A stretch of DNA of 64,000 nt from Breznakibacter xylanolyticus (GCF_003254275.1 NZ_QKZK01000019.1:1-64000), one strand, 5' to 3'. Shown: positions 51,754-60,971, numbered from the stretch's first letter. Numbers and translations: made by a program. The notes: generated from the sequence alone by a model not told the origin.

Positions 51754-52881
51754 TTACACGTTAATCATCATGGGCATGAGCAACATCAAAACCTCTTCGT
51801 TTTCGCGGCTTTCGAGGGGCACGAACAAACCGGCACGCGAGGGATCGGACAACTGAAACACCACATCGGTGGTTGAGAGGTTGTCGATGATTTCGGCCAG
51901 GAAGTTTGAGCGGAAACCAATTTCCATTTCTTTGCCTTCGTATTGACAACCCACTTTTTCGTAAGCCGAAATGGAGAAATCGAGATCCTGAGCCGACACA
52001 GTCATCTCGTCGGGCGCCAACATCAATTTCACCAGGTTGGTCGACTGGCTCGAGAAAAGCGACACACGCCCCAGGGTATTGTAAAACTCAACCCGATCGA
52101 CCGTCACCTGATAAGGACTATCCTGAGGGATGACCGCATTGTAGCTGGGATAATTGCCCTCAACCAGGCGGCAAATGAGCTTATAATTGGGCAGCGTAAA
52201 ATATGCATTCTTCTTATCGAACTGAATAAACACATCCCCCTCTTCGCGAGCGAGAACGTTTTTGAGGAGTCCGGCAGGTTTTTGAGGCAAAATAAAGGCC
52301 CCCTCAAAACCGGCACTGACATCCTTGCGACGGTAACGCACCAATTTATGAGAATCGGAAGCCACAAACGTCAATCCGGCATCATTAATTTCCATTAAAA
52401 TGCCATTCATCACCGGGCGCAAATCGTCGTTGGCCGTGGCAAAAATGGTTTTGACAATCCCGGTATTGAGCAATTCCACGGGCACTTGCAGCGACTGCAC
52501 ATCATTGCCTTCCAAAGCAGGGGGCTGAGGGAAATCGGCGCCATCCTGCCCCACCACGCTGAACTTTCCTTTTTCGGTCACAATGTTGACGGCAAAAGTG
52601 GTCATGTCGATGTCGAAGTTCAAGGGTTGCTCCGAGAACTTTTTGAGCGCTTCTAACAAAATTTTTGATGGCATGGCAATCACCCCGTTGCCGTCGGCCG
52701 ACGACAGGTCGAGCGAAGTTACCATGGTCACTTCCTGATCGGAAGCCGTGAGCGTAAGTTTGCTATCCTGGAGGTCGAACAAAAAGTGATCAAGGATAGG
52801 AATATTGCTTTTATTGCTGATGACCCGGCTTATGGCTTGCAGGTGCGACAACAGCTCGGAACTGGATACAACAAATTTCAT
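51754..52881 (-). CDS. dnaN: DNA polymerase III beta subunit (sliding clamp)
   Basis: A 375-residue clamp of three repeated domains. It begins MKFVVSSSELLSHLQAISRV; domain links such as PVMNGILMEI and the C-terminal LLMPMMINV (the MPMR-type end) are typical. No dnaA or recF adjoins it, as is common in Bacteroidota. Its upstream region carries DnaA-box-like sequences. Confidence 0.95.
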   Translation of the reverse strand: MKFVVSSSELLSHLQAISRVISNKSNIPILDHFLFDLQDSKLTLTASDQEVTMVTSLDLSSADGNGVIAMPSKILLEALKKFSEQPLNFDIDMTTFAVNIVTEKGKFSVVGQDGADFPQPPALEGNDVQSLQVPVELLNTGIVKTIFATANDDLRPVMNGILMEINDAGLTFVASDSHKLVRYRRKDVSAGFEGAFILPQKPAGLLKNVLAREEGDVFIQFDKKNAYFTLPNYKLICRLVEGNYPSYNAVIPQDSPYQVTVDRVEFYNTLGRVSLFSSQSTNLVKLMLAPDEMTVSAQDLDFSISAYEKVGCQYEGKEMEIGFRSNFLAEIIDNLSTTDVVFQLSDPSRAGLFVPLESRENEEVLMLLMPMMINV

Positions 52882-53173
52882 TTCTCGTACATTTTAATTT
52901 GGAAGCCAAAATTAGAAAAATTTCACCCCTCGTGACCATTATTTTACAAAGAGTTATCAGAGGTTATGAACAGGGGTGTTGATAACTACTGAGTAGATGG
53001 TGTTAACCGAATTGGTTTGGATCTCGCGACAGCGTCGCAAGCGTGAATTGAACTTAATTTGGACCTCGCGACTGAGTCGCAAGGATCAAACAAAAAACAA
53101 CGGGTTAAGACGCCGGGTAAAGACGCCCAAATTGGGCGTCTCCACAACCACCATCACCTTCTCCTCCTCCACA
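52882..53173. other. dnaN upstream region with hairpins
   Basis: Three DnaA-box-like 9-mers cluster at 52954-52986: TTATCAGAG, TTATGAACA and, on the other strand, TTATCAACA; the outer parts also form an inverted repeat GTTATCA/TGATAAC. Next, two copies of CTCGCGAC-nnn-GTCGCAAG at 53023-53041 and 53065-53083 form similar hairpins. At 53121-53141 a 10-bp palindrome AGACGCCCAA-A-TTGGGCGTCT resembles the GTAGAGAC family. No gene is seen. Confidence 0.45.
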
Positions 53174-54865
53174 TCATCTCCCATACTTTCGTCTGCGCAG
53201 CCACACAAAGCCCACCCCTGCCAACACCACCAGCACCACGGGTAAGGCCACGTTTAACATCTTCCAAAAGGTGGCCTCACGCCCCAGCCGCTCCTTATCG
53301 AGCAACCGCAGGGCATAACTACGCGACCGCAAGGCCATCCAGCCATCATCGTCGGCCAGGTAATTGACGGCATTCACCACAAATTGCTTGTTACCGAAGG
53401 TCTGCCCCGAGAGTTCATCAAACCCCAGTGGCACAATTTGCGGATTGGTGTAACGGTAGCGCACGGCATTTTTGGCCACATCGCCATCGGCCACCACCAC
53501 CATGCGCGTGGGCACACTTTGGTCGAGCCGCGTGATGTTGGATTGGCGCAGGCCGGCGGGCACGGGTCGATGGGCATACAACGAGGGGAACACACCCTCC
53601 TGCGCATAAGCCACCGGCACCAACGACCGCTGAAACTGCTCGCGCACGGGCTGCTCGTTGACCATGGCCAGCGACACAAACACGGGCACGGGGGTCACCT
53701 TGGTAAACCGCGAGGTGTGCAACAGCAGGTGCCGTTTCACCTTCAAATCCTCGCCCACGGTGTCGATGGTGCTCACAAACTCGCCTTTGACGGCATTGAT
53801 GTTTCGGCTCACGGGATGCGCATTCACGGGCTGCAACAACGGATTGAAGAGCCAGGGCACGGGCACAAACTTGGGCTGCGTGCCGGGTACCGAGGCGTTG
53901 ATGGGAATCATGGCCGACTGGATGTCCTCAATGAGGTCGTGATTGATGCGGATGCCGTATTTAAACAACATGTCGTTCAGGTTCACGTCGCTGTAAATGC
54001 CCACCGTTTGGGTGATGCGCGTGAGGCTGTCGAGGGTGACATTGACAGCATCGACCATCCACAACACCCGCCCGCCGCGCATCAGGTATTGATCGAGCGC
54101 ATACTTGTCTTTTTCGGGGAAAGGCTGCTGAGGCTTTGCCACAATAATGACTTTATAGGGGTCGAGAATGGCCGGGTCGTCGCCAATTCGGCCACGGTCG
54201 ACCTGATAAAACTCAGACAACTGGCGGGTCACGTCCATCACATCCAGCTCATCGAGCTCGCCGTGCCCCTCGAGAAAGGCGATGCGGGGCTTTTCGCTCT
54301 GAAGCAGTTTGCGCATGGCATCGGTGAGTTTATACTCGAGTTCCTCCTGCGACTTGTTGAGGTTTTCGGCCCCCGACAAACCGGGAATGTTGCTCAGCAG
54401 ATCCACCGCCACAGCATCTTTGTTGTGATGAATGATGGCATAAGGGAACATGGTGACGGTGGTGTTGCGCCCATCTTCAGCCGCCTCGTACACGGGCACG
54501 GGCTGGCATCCAAAGGCCTGAAGACGCTCAAAGAGTTTCTTTTTTTCGTCGTTGCTCCCCTCGTTGGGGTTGATGAAGGCGTATCGCACCCGAAGGCCGG
54601 CAAACACTTTCATCTCGTCGAGCATCTCGCGCACCGAAGCGGCCAGCTTGCGAAACCCCGGGTTCAAATCGCCTTCGAGAAACACATCGACCGTCATTGA
54701 GGCGTCCATGCTTTGCAGAAATTGCCGGGTATTGTCCGACAAGGTGTAGCGTTTCTCGGCTGTGAGGTCGATGCGGTAAAACCACGTTGAAGCCAAATGA
54801 TTGACCAACACCACAGCGCCTAAAATCAACACCAAACCAAGAATATCTTTTTTAATTTTTTTCAT
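53174..54865 (-). CDS. gldG: Gliding-motility ABC transporter component GldG
   Basis: A 563-residue protein with an N-terminal membrane helix (DILGLVLILGAVVLVNHLAS), a large extracytoplasmic part and a C-terminal helix before WLRRRKYGR. WFYRIDLTAEKRYTLSDNTR is diagnostic of GldG/ABC-type uncharacterised transport (DUF4350-like) proteins. The IAFLEGHGELDE segment marks the internal GATase-like fold. GldG works with GldF and the ATPase GldA. GldF is encoded just upstream on the same strand; GldA is not in the window. The start is the ATG at 54865. The presence of the pair does not by itself prove gliding, as non-gliding relatives keep it. Confidence 0.9.
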   Translation of the reverse strand: MKKIKKDILGLVLILGAVVLVNHLASTWFYRIDLTAEKRYTLSDNTRQFLQSMDASMTVDVFLEGDLNPGFRKLAASVREMLDEMKVFAGLRVRYAFINPNEGSNDEKKKLFERLQAFGCQPVPVYEAAEDGRNTTVTMFPYAIIHHNKDAVAVDLLSNIPGLSGAENLNKSQEELEYKLTDAMRKLLQSEKPRIAFLEGHGELDELDVMDVTRQLSEFYQVDRGRIGDDPAILDPYKVIIVAKPQQPFPEKDKYALDQYLMRGGRVLWMVDAVNVTLDSLTRITQTVGIYSDVNLNDMLFKYGIRINHDLIEDIQSAMIPINASVPGTQPKFVPVPWLFNPLLQPVNAHPVSRNINAVKGEFVSTIDTVGEDLKVKRHLLLHTSRFTKVTPVPVFVSLAMVNEQPVREQFQRSLVPVAYAQEGVFPSLYAHRPVPAGLRQSNITRLDQSVPTRMVVVADGDVAKNAVRYRYTNPQIVPLGFDELSGQTFGNKQFVVNAVNYLADDDGWMALRSRSYALRLLDKERLGREATFWKMLNVALPVVLVVLAGVGFVWLRRRKYGR

Positions 54866-55041
54866 AAACAATCAATCTTGTTTGCAGATGGAAGTATCAA
54901 TGTCATTAAGTTAAGAGAAGAAGACGTAAGACAAGGAGACAGATGATGAGATGAGAAAAGATGTTTAGATCTCTCTGCTTTTGTATCTTCAGTCTCATCT
55001 ATCTCTCTTTAGTCTCATCATCTTTTTATCTCTTCAGTAAG
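54866..55041. repeat. Purine/pyrimidine-tract element between gldF and gldG
   Basis: AGAGAAGAAGACGTAAGACA and GGAGACAGATGATGAGATGA (54910-54955) precede a pyrimidine-rich half with AGTCTCATCTATCTCTCTTT (54991-55010) and AGTCTCATCATC. It resembles the element at 16821-16925 and also lies inside an operon. The halves can fold on each other. Confidence 0.45.
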
Positions 55042-55776
55042 TCACTTCCATTTGCGACTACCGATGACCACGCGGGTGCCCCACACGAAAAGCACGATGA
55101 CACTCAAAAAATAAATCACATCGCGCGAATCGACCACCCCGCGGCTCACCGATTTATAATGGTCGTTGATGCCCCAAAAAGTCAACGATTCGCCAATGGA
55201 TTTGAGCACCGGCATCTCCGACAGGGCTTCGAAACCGTAATAAAACACGAAACATAGCACCACCGACACCACAAAGGCCACAATTTGGTTATCGGTCAAC
55301 GCCGAGGCAAACACCCCGATGCTCACATACACCGCCGCCAAAAAAAACAGCCCGATGTACGACCCCCAGGTGGCACCCATATCGATGCTGCCCACCGGGT
55401 TCCCCAATTGATAAACCGACCAAAAATACAGCAAGGTGGGCAACAAGCTGATGCTCACCAATGCCACCCCGGCCAAATATTTGGCCATCACAATCTGTAG
55501 TTCGCTCACGGGACGTGTGAGCAGCAACTCCAGAGTGCCGCCTTTCCGCTCCTCGGCAAATAAACGCATGGTGACGGCCGGCACCAGAAACAGATAAATC
55601 CACGGCGCCAGATAAAACAGAGAGTCGAGCGTGGCATAGCCGCCAAACAACACATTTAAATCGCCCGGCAAAACCCATAAAAAAAGTCCCGTCATCAACA
55701 AAAACACGCTCACCACCAGATATCCGGTGAGTGAACTGAAAAACATCGATATTTCCTTTTTAAAGAGTGCTAACAT
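55042..55776 (-). CDS. gldF: Gliding-motility ABC transporter permease GldF
   Basis: A 244-residue ABC-2 type permease with six hydrophobic helices. MLALFKKEISMFFSSLTGYL starts it, and FAEERKGGTLELLLTRPVSE is the conserved cytoplasmic loop of ABC-2 permeases that contacts the ATPase. It is followed by gldG after a 176-base repeat-like gap. The GldA ATPase must be encoded elsewhere. Confidence 0.9.
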   Translation of the reverse strand: MLALFKKEISMFFSSLTGYLVVSVFLLMTGLFLWVLPGDLNVLFGGYATLDSLFYLAPWIYLFLVPAVTMRLFAEERKGGTLELLLTRPVSELQIVMAKYLAGVALVSISLLPTLLYFWSVYQLGNPVGSIDMGATWGSYIGLFFLAAVYVSIGVFASALTDNQIVAFVVSVVLCFVFYYGFEALSEMPVLKSIGESLTFWGINDHYKSVSRGVVDSRDVIYFLSVIVLFVWGTRVVIGSRKWK

Positions 55777-55834
55777 GATTGTTCAAAATTTCGTTTGGTC
55801 AGTTTTATTCGGACTTTGGGGATTCATAATCAAC

Positions 55835-56986
55835 TCACTTTCGGCCTTCCGATTCCGTCCATGAGTTCAAATATTTCACCATCAACCGGGCCGTGCGGTC
55901 GCTCGACCCCGGGCCGCCCATCAAACGCTGCAACTCGCCACAACTCTCAACCTGCTGCTGATGATAAGCGTCATCGTTGAGCAAACGATGCAGCTCCAGC
56001 GCCAGGGTCGATTCGTTCAACTGCTTTTGAATCAGTTCGACCACCGCGGCACGGTTCAACACCAAATTCACCAACGATACGTAAGGAATTTTCAGCACCA
56101 ACGGCCTGAGCCAATCCACCAAAAACCCGCCCCCCATGCGATAACAAACCACCTGAGGGCATCCCAACAAGGCCGTCTCGAGCGTGGCCGTGCCCGAGGC
56201 CACCATCGACGCCCGGGCATGCTGCACAATTTGATAGGTCTCACCAAAAAGCACCTTCACATCTAACCCGGCAATGTAGGGCTCATAATCAGTCTGCGTA
56301 AACGACGGGGCACCGGCAATCACAAACTGATACTGCGGAAACAGCGGCACCATCTTGAGCATGGTGGTGAGCAACAACTTTAACTCCTGCCGACGGCTTC
56401 CGGCCAACAACCCCACAATGGGACGCCCGTCGAGGCCGGTACGGGCGGTGAAAGCCTCAAACGATTCCTCTTTGTGATGACGGTTGTCGATGGCATCCAA
56501 CACCGGATTGCCGGTGTAATCGACCGTCATGCCATACCCCTTATAAAAGTCAGTCTCGAAAGGCAAAATGGTGAATAACTTATCGACAAAAGCCTTTACT
56601 TTTTTGACCCGACTGCGGTTCCAGGCCCAGATTTTTGGGGTGATGTAATAAAACACCTTCATGCCATGGTTGTGCGCAAACTCGGCCATGCGAAGGTTAA
56701 AACCGGGATAATCGACCAAAATAACCACATCGGGCTGCCAAGCCAACAAATCATGCTCACACAACTTGAAATTGCGCTGAATGGTGCGCAAATTGGCCAA
56801 TACTTCAAACACCCCCATAAAGGCGAGGTCGCGATAATGTTTCACCAGGGTTCCCCCCTGCTGCTGCATCAAATCGCCACCCCAAAAACGAAATTCAGCC
56901 GCGGTGTCTTCGGCTTTCAAAGCCTTCATTAAATTGGAGCCGTGCAAATCGCCCGAAGGTTCGCCCGCTATCAGATAGTATTTCAT
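55835..56986 (-). CDS. lpxB: Lipid-A-disaccharide synthase
   Basis: A 383-residue GT19 glycosyltransferase that joins UDP-2,3-diacylglucosamine and lipid X. MKYYLIAGEPSGDLHGSNLM is the glycine-rich N-terminus, VDYPGFNLRMAEFAHNHG and YYITPKIWAWNRSRVKK are family blocks, and SGTATLETALLGCPQVVCYR is the donor-binding block. The small membrane-protein gene upstream, then ddh and surE, are on the same strand; surE and lpxB are neighbours in many Bacteroidota. Confidence 0.95.
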   Translation of the reverse strand: MKYYLIAGEPSGDLHGSNLMKALKAEDTAAEFRFWGGDLMQQQGGTLVKHYRDLAFMGVFEVLANLRTIQRNFKLCEHDLLAWQPDVVILVDYPGFNLRMAEFAHNHGMKVFYYITPKIWAWNRSRVKKVKAFVDKLFTILPFETDFYKGYGMTVDYTGNPVLDAIDNRHHKEESFEAFTARTGLDGRPIVGLLAGSRRQELKLLLTTMLKMVPLFPQYQFVIAGAPSFTQTDYEPYIAGLDVKVLFGETYQIVQHARASMVASGTATLETALLGCPQVVCYRMGGGFLVDWLRPLVLKIPYVSLVNLVLNRAAVVELIQKQLNESTLALELHRLLNDDAYHQQQVESCGELQRLMGGPGSSDRTARLMVKYLNSWTESEGRK

Positions 56987-57000
56987 TTGCTTTGTTACTG

Positions 57001-57150
57001 ATTAGGTAAACACTGTGCCGTAGTGCCTACTTTATAATTCTGTTGAGTTATCTATTTTTCCATTTTAACACAAGGTGCCACAAATCAACTCAGCGCCATT
57101 TGCCTCAGCGTTAAAACCTACTCGGTGTTAAAACCAGATTCGTATCAAAT
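57001..57150. repeat. AACTCAGCG-family repeat upstream of lpxB
   Basis: GTTGAGTTATCTATTTTTCC at 57043-57062, then ACACAAGGTGCCACAAATCA (57066-57085) followed by ACTCAGCGCCATTTGCCTCA. The second part matches, in the same orientation, the copy at 60697-60745. It fills the gap between the membrane-protein gene and lpxB. Confidence 0.6.
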
Positions 57151-57447
57151 TCAAAACGCAAACTTCACCACCAGCACCACCAGCACCCAAAAAAGCGTGG
57201 AAGCCACAATGCCGCGTGCAATTTGCAACTTCTCATAAGTCACCAACAGAATGAACACGATTAAACTCGGCAACATACTAATGCTAATGAGCTTGCCCAA
57301 GCTTTTCAATACAATCAATCCTTGCAGGAATTCCTTAAAGGGATACTGACCGTGATACTGCTGCTTGTATATTAAATACGACGTAATGACCGGCAGCACA
57401 AGGCCAATAATCACCCCAAAGATCAACTTATTACAATTACATTTCAT
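57151..57447 (-). CDS. Small membrane protein of the surE-lpxB region
   Basis: A 98-residue protein with three hydrophobic helices (IFGVIIGLVLPVITSYLIY, LISISMLPSLIVFILLVTY, IVASTLFWVLVVLVVKFAF). The N-terminus MKCNCNK is Cys-rich. Similar three-helix proteins lie between surE and lpxB in other Bacteroidota, so a role in envelope lipid synthesis is possible but unproven. The ATG at 57447 is preferred over one five codons earlier. Confidence 0.6.
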   Translation of the reverse strand: MKCNCNKLIFGVIIGLVLPVITSYLIYKQQYHGQYPFKEFLQGLIVLKSLGKLISISMLPSLIVFILLVTYEKLQIARGIVASTLFWVLVVLVVKFAF

Positions 57448-57462
57448 AATGATAAGAATCAA

Positions 57463-57653
57463 GATGTAAGTATCAAGATGTAAGACTTACTAAACATTCA
57501 GCACTTCAACATAAATAATGACGGTACAACCAAATCCCTTTATCACAGCGAGACGGACCACACCGACATAACAAGCATCAAAATAAAACAAAAAACAGAT
57601 GATGACGAAAAATGGGGTCATTCTCCGTCATCATCTCATCATACCATTATGAA
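57463..57653 (-). terminator. Gap with ddh terminator
   Basis: On the minus strand GATGATGACG (complement of 57626-57635) pairs with CGTCATCATC (complement of 57598-57607) around an 18-base loop, followed by TGTTTTTTG: a likely terminator of ddh at 57590-57635. Near 57471-57497 a 13-base word ATCAAGATGTAAG is directly repeated. Confidence 0.6.
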
Positions 57654-58643
57654 TTAAAGAAACTGCTCGCGCAATGCCTCGTTAGACATTGGTGACAATA
57701 AAGCAGGTGCGATATCAAAAACCGTTTTGGCACCGTACGATGCTTCATTGGCCAATTTATACGCCGCACGAGCGTATGCCACCAAAACACTGGAGGTAAA
57801 TTCAGGATTGGAATCCAACTTTAATGAATATTCAATCAACTGCTTGTTTTCTCTGTTTTCGCCGGTGAATCCGCTTCGAATCACAAACCCGCCGTGCGGC
57901 ATGGTGTTGTGATTTTTCTCAAACTCTTCGTCAGAAATAAAATTGACAAACGTATCGTAATCGGCAAAATAGTTGGGCATATTTTTAATCTCACTTTCGA
58001 TGCGAGCCAATTCAGCGCCCGGTTGAGCAACCACATAACACACCCGGGTGTGCTTTTGACGGGTGGTCAACTCCGGATTCGAGCCGGTGCGCACCTGCTC
58101 CACGGCACTTTCAACCGGAACAGTATATTGCTTTCCGTTTTTAACCCCTTCCACACGACGAATCGCATCTGAATGCCCCTGACTCACCCCTTTACCCCAA
58201 AAGGTATAATCTTTGGCATCAGGCAAAATACAATTGTTATACAAACGAGTGATTGAGAACATTCCGGGATCCCAACCCACCGAAATAATGCTCACATGTT
58301 TGGTCGGTTTGGCAGCCGCATCCACCAATGAATAAAACTCGGGGATACGCGCATGCGTGTCAAAACTATCCACAGTATTAAACATTTTTGCCACATCAGG
58401 GGCTTGCACAATCAGGTCTGTGGCACTTCCCCCGCACAGCACCATCACATCAATCTTGCCCACATATTGCTTCATCTCGTCGTAATGACAAACGGCAACA
58501 CCACTCGTCTTTAACGAAATATCACCGGGTTGACGTCGTGTAAACACGGCCACCAACTCCATGTCCGGATTCTGACGAATGGCATATTCAACGCCACGTC
58601 CCAGATTGCCGTATCCGACAATCCCAATTTTAATTTTTCCCAT
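57654..58643 (-). CDS. ddh: meso-Diaminopimelate D-dehydrogenase
   Basis: A 329-residue NADP-dependent enzyme that reductively aminates tetrahydrodipicolinate directly to meso-diaminopimelate. The Rossmann loop is KIGIVGYGNLGRGVEYAI, CGGSATDLIVQAPDVAKMFN and SVGWDPGMFSITRLY are active-site blocks, and FWGKGVSQGHSDAIRRVEGV is characteristic. The start at 58643 gives MGKIKIGIVG. It provides the lysine and peptidoglycan precursor by the one-step route. It sits between surE and the small membrane protein. Confidence 0.93.
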   Translation of the reverse strand: MGKIKIGIVGYGNLGRGVEYAIRQNPDMELVAVFTRRQPGDISLKTSGVAVCHYDEMKQYVGKIDVMVLCGGSATDLIVQAPDVAKMFNTVDSFDTHARIPEFYSLVDAAAKPTKHVSIISVGWDPGMFSITRLYNNCILPDAKDYTFWGKGVSQGHSDAIRRVEGVKNGKQYTVPVESAVEQVRTGSNPELTTRQKHTRVCYVVAQPGAELARIESEIKNMPNYFADYDTFVNFISDEEFEKNHNTMPHGGFVIRSGFTGENRENKQLIEYSLKLDSNPEFTSSVLVAYARAAYKLANEASYGAKTVFDIAPALLSPMSNEALREQFL

Positions 58644-58728
58644 GCAACTTTTGTGTTTGAAATATTTATAAAATCTAAAACGGCCAAAAACAGAATCACG
58701 CACATCTAAAGATTAAGCATCCAAAGAT

Positions 58729-59508
58729 CTATCGTGATGATAATTTCGATTGCAAATCACGCAACACGCCAAAATGCGTAACATCAATCACACAAGGCAC
58801 CACCGACACGTAACCATGAGCCAACGCGTGTTCACACGTATCGTCAGCCTCGGGCTCCTGGTTTTGCAAATGGCCGGTTAGCCAGTAATAAGTTTCCCCA
58901 CGAGGATCTTGTCGCTCATAAAACGCTTCGTTCCAATGCCCGGCCGTTTGACGACAAAACTTCACGCCCTGAATGGGCACCTGATAGGGTGCATTCACGT
59001 TGAGATAACAGTTGGTGTCGAGCCCATTGGCCAGCACATGCTCAAAGATGGGCTTGAAGGCGGCCACCGAATCGGTGAAGTCAGCCTCAGCATCGTAACT
59101 CATCAACGAAAAACCGATGGAAGGAATGCCGTAAAAAGCAGCCTCACGCGCCGCTCCCAACGTGCCGCTGTAATGCACACTCACCGAGCTGTTGCTCCCG
59201 TGATTGATGCCCGACACACAAACGGCCGGCTTGCGATCCACAAGAATATTCAAAGCCAACTTCACACAATCGACCGGCGTGCCGTTGCTTTTATAAATGG
59301 TGAGCCCCTCCTCGTGATGGATTTTCTTGAGCGTCAGTGGCGTTTTAACGGTAATGGCATGCGACATTCCCGAATGGGCATCGCGCGGTGCCACCACCAG
59401 CACATCGCCATAAGGCTTTACCATATCGGCCAAAGCCCGTATGCCGCGGGCATATACGCCATCGTCGTTGGTCACCAAAATCAGGGGACGTTGAACTGCT
59501 TGCATCAT
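58729..59508 (-). CDS. surE: 5'/3'-nucleotidase SurE
   Basis: A 259-residue metal-dependent nucleotidase and survival protein. Metal ligands are Asp-Asp in LVTNDDGVYARGIRALADMV, Ser in DAHSGMSHAIT and Asn in SGINHGSNSSVSVHYSGTLG. TPVDCVKLAL is also typical. It dephosphorylates nucleoside monophosphates. Expected neighbour of lpxB in this phylum. Confidence 0.95.
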   Translation of the reverse strand: MMQAVQRPLILVTNDDGVYARGIRALADMVKPYGDVLVVAPRDAHSGMSHAITVKTPLTLKKIHHEEGLTIYKSNGTPVDCVKLALNILVDRKPAVCVSGINHGSNSSVSVHYSGTLGAAREAAFYGIPSIGFSLMSYDAEADFTDSVAAFKPIFEHVLANGLDTNCYLNVNAPYQVPIQGVKFCRQTAGHWNEAFYERQDPRGETYYWLTGHLQNQEPEADDTCEHALAHGYVSVVPCVIDVTHFGVLRDLQSKLSSR

Positions 59509-59585
59509 TTACTTACGATTTTGCCCAAAGATATAGAAAAAACGAGGTTGCTTGTCCACGCCAATTGTTTATAATTACATCTCAA

Positions 59586-59725
59586 AAGTGCAAGAGTACA
59601 AGAGTGCGAAAGAGAAGAGTACAGAAGCAGCAAAGTGCAGGAGCACATCATAAAACAAAGTAATTCAAGACACAATGCCCTGTAAGTCCACCTTCGGGGG
59701 GATGAGGGGGCTAAATTATTGACAC
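59586..59725. repeat. GAGTG minisatellite plus CCACCTTC element before the DUF1080 gene
   Basis: AGTGCAAGAGTACAAGAGTG and further irregular GAGTG-like units (59586-59645) are followed by AAGTAATTCAAGACACAAT (59658-59676) and AAGTCCACCTTCGGGGGGAT then GAGGGGGCTAAATTATTGAC and the ATG. Order and sequence parallel 36421-36577. The last 28 bases also match the leader of the Memo/AMMECR1 gene almost completely. Confidence 0.75.
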
Positions 59726-60424
59726 ATGAAACACATTATCACCATCATGCTTTTGATAAGCATGAGCTATGGCACAACATCCGCACAAAAAAGCGCCCGA
59801 CTTTTCAACGGCAAAAACTTCAAAAACTGGTATGCCTACTCCCCTTCCACCGGGAAAACCAAAGGTGAAAAGCTGTTCGAAATACGCGATTCGGCCATCG
59901 TGATGCAAGGCTCCCGTCCCGGCTATCTGATGACGAAAAAATCGTTTGCAAACTACCGCTTATCCGTCGATTTTAAATGGGATGAACAGCACAAGGGTAA
60001 ACGCAACAGCGGAGTGATGTACCATGTTGCCACCTCCCAACCCGACTCCTTATGGCCCCAGGGCATCCAATACCAAATAAAAGACAATGCCACGGGCGAC
60101 TTTATCCTGCTTCGAGGAACCACCCTCACTGTCAATGACATCACCAACCCACCCGCACCCAATGCCGTCCACAAACGCACGGCAGATGCCGAAAAAACGA
60201 TTGGAGAGTGGAACACCCTCGTCATCGAAGTCCGTGGCGACAGATGCGATCAATACCTCAACGGCACCCTCGTCAACAGCGGCACCGGGGCGTCACAGAA
60301 TCACGGCCGCATCCTCCTCCAATTTGAAGGCGCCCCCGTGTGGTTCAAAAACATCATCCTCACCCCGCTAATGCCACACAAAACAGCAAAGCCACAAAGT
60401 GATTGCAGCCCACACGCCGTTTAA
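59726..60424 (+). CDS. Secreted DUF1080 (3-keto-disaccharide hydrolase-like) protein
   Basis: A 232-residue protein with a signal peptide (MKHIITIMLLISMSYGTTSA, cleaved before QKSAR). The concanavalin-like DUF1080 fold is marked by LFNGKNFKNWYAY, FANYRLSVDFKWDEQHKGKR, NSGVMYHV, WPQGIQYQI, GEWNTLVIEVRGDRCDQYLN and LQFEGAPVWFKNI. The family includes 3-keto-glycoside hydrolases and sugar-binding proteins of the periplasm. It stands alone; no SusC/D partner lies near. The C-terminal 20 residues are not conserved. Confidence 0.85.
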   Translation: MKHIITIMLLISMSYGTTSAQKSARLFNGKNFKNWYAYSPSTGKTKGEKLFEIRDSAIVMQGSRPGYLMTKKSFANYRLSVDFKWDEQHKGKRNSGVMYHVATSQPDSLWPQGIQYQIKDNATGDFILLRGTTLTVNDITNPPAPNAVHKRTADAEKTIGEWNTLVIEVRGDRCDQYLNGTLVNSGTGASQNHGRILLQFEGAPVWFKNIILTPLMPHKTAKPQSDCSPHAV

Positions 60425-60971
60425 ATCGAAACAGCCTGTTTTTTTTGATAACCCTCATCGACTCCTGTGGGTATCCCCAATGCGGCAGCACGAAATGAAC
60501 TCAGCGCCGTTGGCTTCAGCGTTTATTTCTTACTACGACAGAACTCAGCAAAAGAGTTCACGTTACAACTCTTTTGCTGAGTGACGCTGAGTTTTCTTCA
60601 CCTCACTGGTTCTCATCTTATCTCACTGCAACTCAGTGTCAGTTCTTAGTTGGTTCTGCTGAGGAAGATGAGTTTACGCTGAATTATCTGCTTTTTTTAA
60701 ACGCAAGGCTTTACAAATGAACTCAGCGCCGTTGAGCCTCAGTGTTTATTCGATTCTGTGTTTTCATAAAACTCTGTATTTCCTCCAAACGCTATGAGAT
60801 GAGGATCTCGAAACGACATTGAAACTGAATGAGATTTTTCACAATGGCCACGCTTTTCGAGCCACAAAAATTGTAATTTTACGGCCTTAATTTTCAAGAC
60901 CAACAAGCATTTTCCATACATCTTCACCTTGGTCAACCCGGCCAAAGACGAAGATTCAATTTTTTTGCACC
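60425..60971. repeat. AACTCAGCG-family repeats and pheT leader
   Basis: From 60484 to about 60755 there are repeated words: GAACTCAGCGCCGTTGGCTT (60497-60516), AACTCAGCAAAAGAGTT and its inverted copy (60543-60583), TCATCTTATCTCACTGCAAC (60615-60634), ACGCAAGGCTTTACAAATGA (60701-60720) then ACTCAGCGCCGTTGAGCCTC. These match 40426-40640 and 57066-57105, partly inverted. Beyond 60760 the sequence is the pheT leader, with a weak TAATTTTA -7 box at 60874-60881. No gene is seen. Confidence 0.65.

Noticed and set aside
52954-52986. Calling the region a replication origin
   Set aside because: Only three imperfect boxes, no AT-rich unwinding stretch of the usual length and no dnaA or other origin-linked gene nearby. 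Reported only as a weak finding.
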